DNA of 64,000 nt from Planoprotostelium fungivorum (lineage: Eukaryota; Evosea; Variosea; Cavosteliida; Cavosteliaceae): NCBI GenBank assembly GCA_003024175.1, contig MDYQ01000008.1, forward strand, positions 186,001-250,000, in the 5' to 3' direction. A program made the translations under genes and the position numbers. The notes under the pieces were generated by a model, which saw only the letters and a program-made list of their open reading frames with translations, was not told where the DNA came from and ran no database searches. Position 1 is the stretch's first letter. The number at the start of each line of letters is the position of its first letter. This document shows positions 1 to 12,132 of the stretch, one piece after another.

Positions 1-5
1 AAGAC

Positions 6-78
6 GCCGCAATAGCTCAGTTGGGAGAGCGTTAGACTGAAGATCTAAAGGTCACGTGTTCGATCCACGTTTGTGGCA
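6..78 (+). tRNA. tRNA-Phe(GAA)
   Basis: Complete 73-nt cloverleaf without intron. The acceptor stem pairs GCCGCAA with TTGTGGC (one G-U). The D arm reads GCTCAGTTGGGAGAGC, the anticodon stem is TTAGA/TCTAA around loop CTGAAGA (anticodon GAA), and the T arm is ACGTG-TTCGATC-CACGT. The discriminator is A and CCA is not encoded, as expected for a nuclear tRNA. It lies on the strand opposite to tRNA-Gly, with a broken gene fragment between the two. Confidence 0.95.
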
Positions 79-136
79 TCTTTTTATCCCCGGAGGTCTG
101 TTGCCGGGGATGTACAGCGATTAGAATGCATTCAGA

Positions 137-290
137 GTTGGCATCGGATGTTGCACTGTTTCACCCAGCTCTGTGCTTTGCTGGGCAGATCAGAGTCCCC
201 GGAGAGAGAAGTGAGATTAGTGACCGCACGCAGAGAAAGAAGAGGGTCTTCATCAGCAAGGGTTTGAGAAAAATGAAGATCTGCGCTAAT
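137..290 (-). pseudogene. Fragment of the 5' part of the CAP-protease gene
   Basis: This stretch aligns closely with the first two coding exons of the gene starting at 3926. Positions 137-225 resemble 3690-3778 (the NWVNQCN region), and 230-290 resemble 3905-3960, which spans the start codon and 5' leader of that gene. About 120 bases between the two blocks, containing the first intron and most of the signal-peptide exon, are missing, and scattered substitutions follow. No open frame of useful length remains, so it is read as a dead partial duplicate. It sits between tRNA-Phe and tRNA-Gly. Confidence 0.75.
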
Positions 291-311
291 AGAATAAAAT
301 CTTAAAAGGAG

Positions 312-396
312 TGCATCCGCCGGGAATCGAACCCGGTTCGCCTGCTGACCTCAGATGTGATGGAAGGCAGACATCATACCATTAGACCACGAATGC
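312..396 (-). tRNA. tRNA-Gly(TCC) with 14-nt intron
   Basis: Minus-strand tRNA. The acceptor stem pairs GCATTCG with CGGATGC, the discriminator is A, and the T arm is CCGGG-TTCGATT-CCCGG. The anticodon stem TCTGC/GCAGG encloses loop CTTCCA...A, giving anticodon TCC. A 14-nt insert (347-360) sits after position 37, the canonical eukaryotic tRNA intron site. Removing it restores a 7-nt loop. Confidence 0.9.
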
Positions 397-724
397 TTGA
401 TTTCCTTCGCAAATATCATATAGAATGTTGGCCTCATCTGATGGCGCATTCAGAATGTCAGAGGAATCTCCGAATCATGGACACATGCCCATGCGATATA
501 AGCCTTGTATATATTCTGTTTGACATATACAAGAGCGCTTGATGGTATCGCGATGTGTAACAAAGTGGTTACGAGGTCTCTAGCGTACTGCGATGGCCAT
601 CGATTGCCAGGGTAGATCGCCCATTCACGTGATTTCACAACTTCTCGCCACTATTTCACAACTCGAGCGTTTCGATCGCTATTCAACGGGACATTTTATG
701 AATGTTAATGCAGCCTCCGTGAGA

Positions 725-3926
<3,202 letters not shown>

Positions 3927-4691
3927 CTCTGGGTTTGGAAAAAATGAAAGATCTGCCGCAGCAGCGCGATAGGGAAGTGACCTAGACGCCTCCTTATCTT
4001 TTTATAGGACAAAGAAAATACGGTTTAACACAGAGAGCGAGACCCTTACATCGATACACGCACACACCTCCTCTAAGTCTTCTGATCTCTCTCTTTCTCC
4101 CTGCGGCTGCAGTTTCGAGCAATGCTGTGAGTGCGTAGACGATGATGAGCCTGGTCGTTGGTTGACAGGCAGACACTTGAGGCCCGATATTTAGTCACCT
4201 CAACCTCGCATTTCTCTCCCTGTGTAGGCTCAGAGTTGATCAGAATCTTTTGAACATTTCGCTTAGACCACTGCCACTCTTCATCAGCTAGTTCTATAGG
4301 GTACAGACAGATAGACAAAAGAATTTCTGTGGAATGATCGAACGGAAGACCTGTCCCTGGTGGACAAGGATGGATGGCTCATCTTTTCCTCTTCTGCAAA
4401 TTGATGTCAGTCTGGCCTTCGATCGACCATAGACTCTATGGGCTAGCTATAGTATTCTCCTTGAGGTGTGAATCTGTTGTCATGTGATCACATACTCTGA
4501 AACCTGTCGAAAGTGAAACAAACGCCGAAAAGAGAGCTTCTTCGAGAATCGACAGATGATGTAATTCTTCTCGATTCAGTACTTTATCTATAATTGGTAG
4601 TGTACATGTTCATCGCTCCAGGCGATGGGATTCCGGAGAATCACAATGTGTTGTGGAGGTGTTGTGAGTGACAAAACAGATAGTCTACGTC
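3927..4691. other. Intergenic region, upstream of the CAP-protease gene
   Basis: Holds the 5' flank of the CAP-protease gene and the 3' flank of the bHLH gene. Only short ORFs without family resemblance or exon-like structure occur here. I see no RNA gene or repeat. Confidence 0.5.
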
Positions 4692-5261
4692 TCATTCTGT
4701 CCTCTGCCTCTTCGGTTGGTGCACGTCGTCCAGAAACTCATTCAGGCAGACGTGATCTCCAAATGTGAAGAAATCATCCGTCTCCGACACTGGAAGGTAC
4801 ATGCCAAAGTCCAAGGAGTCCAAACTGTTGTCCTCGAACATAGGCATGTCCATCTCGTAGTCCAATGGTTCCTCCTTGATGATAGGTGTCTCCTCCGTTT
4901 TTCCCTCAAGTATATCTCTGAGTTCTCTGTTCCTCTTCATCATCATTTGGTTGGTGTTCTCGATGTTTTCCACGGTCTGACGAAGTCTTCGTAATGTTGA
5001 AACGGCACATTCGAGAATGGCTGTCTTTGTTACGACTGCAGAGCGACACTCTGGAAGTAGACTCTTGAGTTGTCCTAACTGTTGGTTGATCCTCTGTCTT
5101 CCCTTTTGTTCAGTGAGCTTGTGTCCCCTGAATCAATGGTGAGTCTTTACACTTCTTTCCATTGCCCTCACTCTTGTCTCATGTTCCTCTTCGACATGCT
5201 GTTGGGTTGTCCGATCACATTTCCTCCAGAGTAGTTCATATTGTTGTACGCTTGCATCATC
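4692..5261 (-). CDS. bHLH transcription factor
   Basis: Two exons joined at about 5130 (donor GTGAGGGC, acceptor ATTCAG) give a protein of about 175 residues. The ATG at 5261 begins MMQAYNNMNYSGG. A basic helix-loop-helix domain follows directly: GHKLTEQKGRQRINQQLGQL, a loop with LLPEC, then helix 2 ending STLRRL. The basic region keeps the H..E..R..R pattern typical of E-box binders, with G in place of one usual Arg (EQKGRQR). A coiled-coil-like stretch (ENTNQMMMKRNRELRDIL) may extend the dimer interface. The C-terminal half is acidic and Met/Asp/Phe-rich (FEDNSLDSLDFGMYLPV), resembling an activation domain. It is expected to act in the nucleus as a dimer; the target genes are unknown. Confidence 0.8.
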
Positions 5262-5498
5262 TTCTTCGTCTCGTCGGCTCTCGTTGTGCTGTCTGGATCC
5301 TCCTGCCCTTTTTGATATAAACACGGCCCTCCCTGTGACCCGTTGTGTCTTAGGGCACTACTTTGATAGTGTCCCGGAGTTTGCTGCGTTAACCGGGAGA
5401 AATTTACGGATAGACTCCGACAGCTGCCATTCCGTCATGCCCTCTTAGCACGGCATCCGAACTGTGGAAGTCCAACAGAAACCTTTATTGTCTAAAAC

Positions 5499-7419
5499 TC
5501 AAGATGTGATGGTCTCCCCCGCCTCTTCTGCAGCTTCTTCCTCTTCAGAGCCTCCCTCTCCCTGTTGATGGAGGAGTCTATCCCTCACCTGTTGCCTTTG
5601 TGAGATCTCAGGTGTGACTGATGTCATGGGATATGACCGTTTCGAGAATGTGGCTGACGTCATGCCTATTTGGATTTGTTTCTCACCTCAGCTTCTATCT
5701 TCTCGGCCAGGACGGGGTTCTCCTCTAAATATTGTTTCGTCTTCTCTCTGCCGTTGGCGAGCTTCTCTCCTTGGTAGATGAGCCAGGCACCGGACTTCTC
5801 TAGGACTCTACTCTTGACGCCGAGATCGACGAGCTCTCCTGTCGGATGTGAATGGACGGATCATTAGACTTCCCATACCTGTCTTTGATAGACCCTTGCC
5901 GAACTCGATGTCGAAGAGAGCCTCGCGGTAAGGCGCGGCGAGTTTGTTCTTGACGACTTTGGCTCGGACTTGATTGCCTTCACAAATCACATCAGAATGG
6001 GAAAGATGACAAAGAGAGGTGAAGAGTCTCGTAGGATGGAGGATGAGAGAACGATGTGTGAAGAGGATGATGATAATGTTGATGATGATTATCGAAATCA
6101 TCAGGTCGATGATGTTGAGTGGATGACCTCACCTATGATGTTCTCTCCCACTTTGATGGATTGAACCCTTCGTACATCGACACGAGCAGATGCATAGAAT
6201 TTGAGGGCATTGCCACCTGTCGTTGTCTCTGGCGATCCAAACATGACGCCGATCTTGTGTCGGATCTGATTGATGAAGATGATCATGGTTCGGTTCGATT
6301 TTCCAAGAGCACCAGTGAGTTTACGAAGAGCTTGACTCATCAGTCTGGCCTGTTTGGATGTCAAATTCATCCTCAAGGACATGGTGATATAGAGCGATCA
6401 CTCGCTCTTTCATCACGATGACATGATGTCGATTGTGTTGGAGACATCAATGTGAAGATTGACATGATGAAATGTTCGAGATGATATGATAACGTGATGA
6501 TGCACCAGGCGAGGAGACATCGAGGCAAAATCGAATTATATGATCTCACCTGCAATCCAACGTGAGAGTCTCCCATGTTTCCTTCTAATTCTGCCTTCGG
6601 TACGAGCGCTGCGACCGAGTCGATGACGATGACATCTGTCGTGTTGGACTGCACGAAAGCCTCTGCGATGCCCAACGCCTGCTCTCCACTATCTGGTTGA
6701 GAGACCAAAAGCTCGTCGATCTTGACACCCAAAGTCTCAGCCTGGAAGACATTAGACATGGAGATGATGGTTGGTGAACATGAGATAGATACCCAGTGTG
6801 GGTCGAGACTGTGTTCGGCATCGATAAAGACGCACTTTCCTCCGTTCTTGTGGGCGGAGGCGATGACGGATCTGAAAGAGGTGAGTTCATTTCGAGATGC
6901 AGATCAGTCACAAGGCGAGTGTCGTCTTTCCGGAACTCTCTGGGCCGTAGATCTCAATGATCCTTCCTCGTGGGAAACCACCTGTGTGAAAATGAGAAGG
7001 AGAAGGAGTTATAATCATCGCACCGATGCCCAGAGCCGTGTCTAAACCGATCGAACCGGTGGAAATGACTCCTACGTTCTCAAAATCGGAGCGTGAATCA
7101 CTCAATTTCTGGATGCTTCCTTTACCAAACGATGCCTCGATTGATTTGACGGCGCTCTCTAATGATTCATAATCACCAGCGCTCCCCTCTTCTGACTTGG
7201 CCTTCTTCTTTTCTTCCAGGAGATCAGACTTCAATGTGTGCAATTGAACTCACTCGCTCCGATAGAACGGATGTGTTTAATGTTAGTCCCGTATGCAGAG
7301 TTGAGAGAGGTGAATGAAGGAATGGCACGACTTCTGACGCCACCAGAAATGTGAACAGCGTTCAAGAACCTCCTATCATTCGATACTCTCACGGCGTTTC
7401 GTGTGATCGCCGCCAACAT
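5499..7419 (-). CDS. recA: RecA recombinase, bacterial type, probably mitochondrial
   Basis: Intron-split gene for a bacterial-type RecA. The ATG at 7419 starts a basic, acid-poor presequence ([18 protein letters not shown]), the form of a mitochondrial targeting peptide. The RecA core follows: an N-terminal helix with [17 protein letters not shown], Walker [13 protein letters not shown] (about 6945), Walker [19 protein letters not shown], the L2 region [20 protein letters not shown] with [17 protein letters not shown], and the C-terminal domain ([19 protein letters not shown]). An acidic tail ([15 protein letters not shown]) ends the protein, as in bacterial RecA. It should perform ATP-dependent strand exchange in mitochondrial DNA repair. 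RecA of this type is known in other amoebozoans and plants; mitochondrial location is inferred from the presequence only. Confidence 0.9.
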
Positions 7420-8458
7420 GATGTTTCTGATTTCCTGATCAGGAAAATTGTTATCGTCACGTGACTTCCGTGATTTATTTCGCCTTTTCATCGTTTCGAT
7501 GATGTTCAACATCAGACAACACCCCTCTCCCCATCGATGTAACGTCTCTGACACTATATAGTCGCATTCCATCGTTATATAGAAAGTCTCTCTTTACGCT
7601 TGTAATCACTGACCTCTTATTCGACCCCACATGGGCCAGCTGCAAATACAAAATACGAGATGTTCCACGTGAACGACCCTCGGTTCAGTGATCATACGAT
7701 GAGTAAGCCACCTTGCTGGTCTCACCCGCGTCTGAGGTGTTTGCAACCCCCAACAGAACTCCAGAACCCCGCAGAACATCCACAGAACACCAGAACGCCC
7801 ACCTTTCATTCCAATCCCCTCCTCAGTCATGCTATCTGAGAACGATAGCGCACAGCCGTCACCTCTTAAACCGCCCAGTACCTGTCCATGCGCTCATTCG
7901 CATTACATAATCCGTTCTCAACTCGAGGCTATCTCCGCGGGCGTAGTCGAACGGTGCCTCCGAAGGCTGGACAGATGCAATGGAGCATGTTCCGTGTCAT
8001 CTAAATAAAAAGGACACACGTTGGAGTTGCCCGCTTAGAAGTGGAACGTGAAGTATGACATATCACGAAGCCTTATGGCAGTTGCCAATAATTACTCGCT
8101 CGTTTACTCGTGCAGGTTTTGAAAACAGGGGAGGTGAAGAGACAGAAGGAAGTACTAAAGTACTGGCACCTCTCTAGAGAAGGGAACACTTTGTCGATGT
8201 GATGTGGATAGGGCAGCCGTCGTGCCTCGTTTGTCTGTGCTTCGTATGGGAACCACATGTAAGGGGCTAGACGTGTCATAGATCTAGTTCCGGAATCTCT
8301 TGCAATCGAAATATTGCGGTTAGCTAACGAGGGGCTCGGAATTACGCCTGTCGATTGAGAAAGAACACGGGTTTTCTAAGGATCTCTTAGCAACAAGCTG
8401 GAATGAATTAAGACTGACCTCAGATCCTGCCACACAGCAACACACACAGACACACAGC
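7420..8458. other. Intergenic region between divergent recA and zinc-finger genes
   Basis: About 1 kb carrying the divergent 5' flanks of recA and the C2H2 gene. It includes an AGAAC-rich patch near 7750-7800. ORFs here are short, lack exon-like continuity and show no recognisable domain. No tRNA or other RNA gene was recognised. Confidence 0.5.
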
Positions 8459-9097
8459 ATGAGCGAGGTCACGTTGAGCGATATACATGGAAAGCACCAC
8501 TGCGATGTGGAGGGATGTGGCAAGTCTTTCGTCAGGAGGGCCCATTTGGAGATCCACTTAAGAACTCACACAGGAGAGGTAAGAAGATGAGAAGGAGAAA
8601 ATTGTCTTACATAGCTTCAGAAACCCTTCATCTGTCCAGAATGTGATAAACGGTGGAATACCAAATCGGCTTTGAACCAGCACATACGATCTCACACGGG
8701 AGAGAAGCCCTTCTTATGTACGGCCGAAGGCTGTGACAAGCGTTTCTCGACGACTTCATCCTGCAAGAGACACATGGTCACCCACAAGAGACTACCCAAA
8801 CCCGCACACGGCGACACAGCGCCCATGGAATGTCTTCCGGCCGAGATAGAGTCGCCGGTGGCTTCTCCAGGCCCTCTCACCGTGCCCATCAGCTCTACGA
8901 CGATCACGTTACCGATTAAGAGGATGGCAGAATCGTTGAAACCAATGGAGACGGGAACACCCCCTCTGCCAGATGCATGGAAGGCGAGAATCAATCCCAT
9001 AACCTGGGGCATTACGGACATCCGATGGATACCTAGAGAGGACATGTACATGTGCCCCACGGCCAAGAGAATGGACGTTCGGTTTCTCGTCAACTGA
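8459..9097 (+). CDS. C2H2 zinc-finger protein, three fingers
   Basis: Two exons encode about 198 residues. Three classical C2H2 fingers occupy the N-terminal half: CDVEGCGKSFVRRAHLEIHL, then CPECDKRWNTKSALNQHI, then CTAEGCDKRFSTTSSCKRHM. They are joined by TGEKPF linkers. The single intron (donor GTAAGAAG, about 8579-8620) falls exactly inside the first linker, between TGE and KPF. Spacing and linkers resemble TFIIIA/Kruppel-type DNA binders. The C-terminal half is Pro/Ser-rich, then ends in a short compact segment (YMCPTAKRMDVRFLVN). A sequence-specific DNA-binding role is inferred; no target is evident. Confidence 0.85.
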
Positions 9098-9291
9098 TGA
9101 TGGTATATATGTACATACGATGCACGTTCGGTCTATAGTTTTTCATAAAAGAAAGAGTTTCTTAGATGGTCCCTTTCCTTTTGCATCATCTCGTGTTCAC
9201 TCCATGTGATTGAATGTTCTTTCACCGCAGGATGTCCGACGTAAAGAGTTCACATCGCCATGATGAAGTAGACGACTTCGATTCAAAAACT

Positions 9292-10432
9292 TTATAGAAC
9301 GACCATGGGAATGTAATAAGTCATGTACAGATCATCCAGGAGAATATGTATCACCACTGCCTTTCCTTCTACGATACAACACACCACGTTATTCGGCAGC
9401 ACCTGATCATCTTCAGAATGACATCACGATGATGATGATGACGGTGCACGTTCGTCGTGATGTTGAACAATAAAATGAAATCAATTCGCTCACCTGATAC
9501 GAATATAAAAACTTTGAGAATTGCTTCACTCTCACTTTTCCTTCTGCCTCCAGTTCTGGATTGACTCTCGGTGGACTCTTTCCTTCGATCTGTGGATGGT
9601 CCAAATTGCGGTAAGAGGTCTGTATCGTCACCATGTCCGATTCTACTTTGAATCGAATCTCTCCCGCCATGTTGGCCCAGATGGAGAGATATTCACCGAC
9701 ATTCTAATGGAAGATCAGATGATGGTGATGTATGACGATGCAAGACGATGGATAGATGGATGGAAAAGAAGACAAATCAAGTCTCACCTTCATCTTATCG
9801 ATCACGTTGCGAAGGATCTTGAGAGGTGGCATCATGATCTGGACGTCTGGATCCGGCAGGTGAGGTTCGATGTAACTCGAAAATTGAACTTGGGTCAACA
9901 TCGAGATGGGAACGTCTTGGACGATGCTCATGGTCTGTTGTCCCTGCTCGAAATGAGACGACGTCTTTCTTTTCACAGCATGATCGGCTCACCTGCTTCT
10001 CGATGACGAAGGACAGATAGGGCACTCCGTTCTTCTTGACGAGTTTGAAGAGCATCTCGGATGCATCTTGGCCCGATTTGAGAGCCCGCTGCAAATGATC
10101 GAGAGAGATCTCGAATGCAATCTCGTTGTTGTTGAGACTCTCGATGGCGTAATCTTCAAAGAGGCAATTCTGTTTTAGATGAATGGACGATCGAAGGGAA
10201 GTTGAGACTCACCGAGGCGATACCCGACCATACTTGCATTCCACCCTCCGTGATCTCGGCGGCTAATATGAATTGCATCTTCGTTTGTGTGAGATGAATG
10301 ACACATTCTTTACTGATCTGAAGGACGGTCGATACGACTCCTGTGTAATGTAAGATGTGAGGATCGAGATGAAAATCGCTCACTCTGAAATAGTGTGGCT
10401 TTGTCTGGAAGTACTCTCGCTTTGAATCTCAT
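9292..10432 (-). CDS. HUS1: HUS1, subunit of the 9-1-1 checkpoint clamp
   Basis: Multi-exon gene whose product begins MRFKAR, the hallmark N-terminus of HUS1. Conserved blocks follow in order: SKECVIHLTQTKMQFILAA, GGMQVWSGIA, ISLDHLQRALKSGQDA, FKLVKKNGVPYLSFVIE, QDVPISMLTQ, MMPPLKILRNVIDKMK and GEIRFKVESDMVTIQT. The C-terminal strand is VLPNNVVCCIVEGKAVV, ending TYYIPMVVL. Together they span the PCNA-like fold. HUS1 forms the ring-shaped RAD9-RAD1-HUS1 clamp loaded at DNA damage sites to activate ATR signalling. It is divergent from the aldolase gene, with a 294-bp shared promoter. Last exon and stop at 9292 were assigned by hand splicing after the intron at about 9395-9480. Confidence 0.9.
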
Positions 10433-10726
10433 GTTTTGTATTTGTTTCTGTGTGTCGTGATGTGATGTTTCGGTTTCGGATACACAAATTCTTGGAAATC
10501 ATCGACTACAACGTTGTCAATTCCTGGAAAAATGTAACATCTTTATATCACCACGTACAGTGCCCTTCAGCAGCTCTCTTTATTGATGCATATACATCCG
10601 TTCACCAGGAGTCATCATATCCGCAGCAACTGTTTTACTACCCGCGTTCTCATGTCATACAGTGCCAATATTTACAACACGCTTTCTTTGCGTAAACAAA
10701 ATACAATTTCAAAACCAACACGCAAC

Positions 10727-11960
10727 ATGAGCGCTAAGAAGATGCTTCCACCTGGTGCTTACCCACCTTTGGCCACGTTTTTCCACGATAATGGTGACCT
10801 CGATCTTGACACGTTTCGCAAGCACGTATCTTTCATGTGCGGAATCGGACTGGGAGGACTTGTTATCAATGGAGGTTCAGGTCAGTGACTCGTTCTTCCA
10901 TCTTGACTAATCATATGGTTTAGGCGAGGCCGTCCACCTGTCTGACGAAGAGAGGCAGACTCTCATTCAAACGGCAAAGGAAATCGCCAACGAAAAGGTC
11001 AAACATCTCAGCACTTTCAATCATCTCAGCACTTTCAATCATCCTGATCTGACACATCATACAGGACCCCGGCTTGACCATTATCGCTGGAACAGGAGCA
11101 CATGGCACTCGCAATGCGATACAGTTGGCTAAGGATGCAGCGACAGCTGGCGCAGACTTTGTGTTAGTCACTGCTCCCGCATACTATGTCGGTGCCATGA
11201 CTAAGGCAGCTCTGATCAACCACTACACCACACTCGCAGACAGCTCACCCGTTCCCGTCATCATCTATAACTTCCCCGCTGTAGCAGGTGGAATCGACAT
11301 GGATGGGGAGACCATCGCAGAGCTGGCGTTACACTCTAACATCGCCGGAGTCAAGGTGGTCACACTACCTCCTCTTATTCCCTCACATCTTTTCCAATCG
11401 ATATCATAACCTTCGACCATCATCGTCTTGACATATGTGCATCACGTTTTAATCATCGTGATTAGGGAACGGAAGGTAACATTGGTAAAGTCGGTCTTCT
11501 GTCGGGCAAAGTCGATCTCACACAGTTTACACTGGTTGCTGGCTCTGCAGACTTCTACCTCGCTTCGCTCATGTTAGGCTCCACCGCCGTCATCCCTGGA
11601 CTGGGTAACATCACACCACGTGCAATCGTCGAATTAGAGAACCTCTTCAAGGTGAAGACTCATCATCATCTGATGTGACCATGCATCTGACGTCATCATC
11701 AATCTGACGTCTACACCCAGGCCGGAAAGATGCAAGAGGCTGTCGCCCTTCAGAGACAAATGGTCGAGTGGGACAACGCGGCCAACCGATGGCATGGAAT
11801 TGCGGGTCTAAAGGCAGGCATGAGAGGCACTCTCGGCTACGGAGGAATCCCCAGACTTCCCATACTTCCCCTCGGTGCGAACGAGTCGAAGAGGGTAGTC
11901 GATGCGCTCAGACCAGGATGGGAGCTCGAGCAGAAATTGAGAGCCGAAGGAGAGAAATAG
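10727..11960 (+). CDS. DHDPS/HOGA-family class I aldolase
   Basis: Five or so exons encode about 320 residues of the dihydrodipicolinate synthase superfamily. Visible features are the substrate-binding loop GGSGEAVHLSDEER (in place of GTTGE), the catalytic Tyr in VIIYNFPA, and the Schiff-base Lys in IAGVK followed by GTEGN after an intron. The last helices carry WHGIAGLKAGM and GYGGIPRLPILPL. The overall look is closest to eukaryotic 4-hydroxy-2-oxoglutarate aldolase and related fungal 2-keto-3-deoxy-sugar-acid aldolases rather than lysine-pathway DHDPS. The expected reaction is retro-aldol cleavage of a 2-keto acid to pyruvate and an aldehyde; the exact substrate cannot be told from sequence. 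No mitochondrial presequence is obvious (MSAKKMLPPGAYPPL). Confidence 0.85.
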
Positions 11961-12132
11961 AGAGTCGCATGCGATGTTTCGGATGATGATGATGTGGGAA
12001 GAGATGGAGGGGTAGTGCTGCGGTGGTGGATTGTTTGTGCGGAGAACGTAACTTTCTTCGAACTTTAGACATCAATTTTTTCACTGAGGAGATCTCATCC
12101 TAGCATTCGTAAAACACACGCACACATTGGGT

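Noticed and set aside
9521-10006. Plus-strand 161-codon ORF
   Set aside because: Antisense of HUS1, which has full family support on the minus strand.
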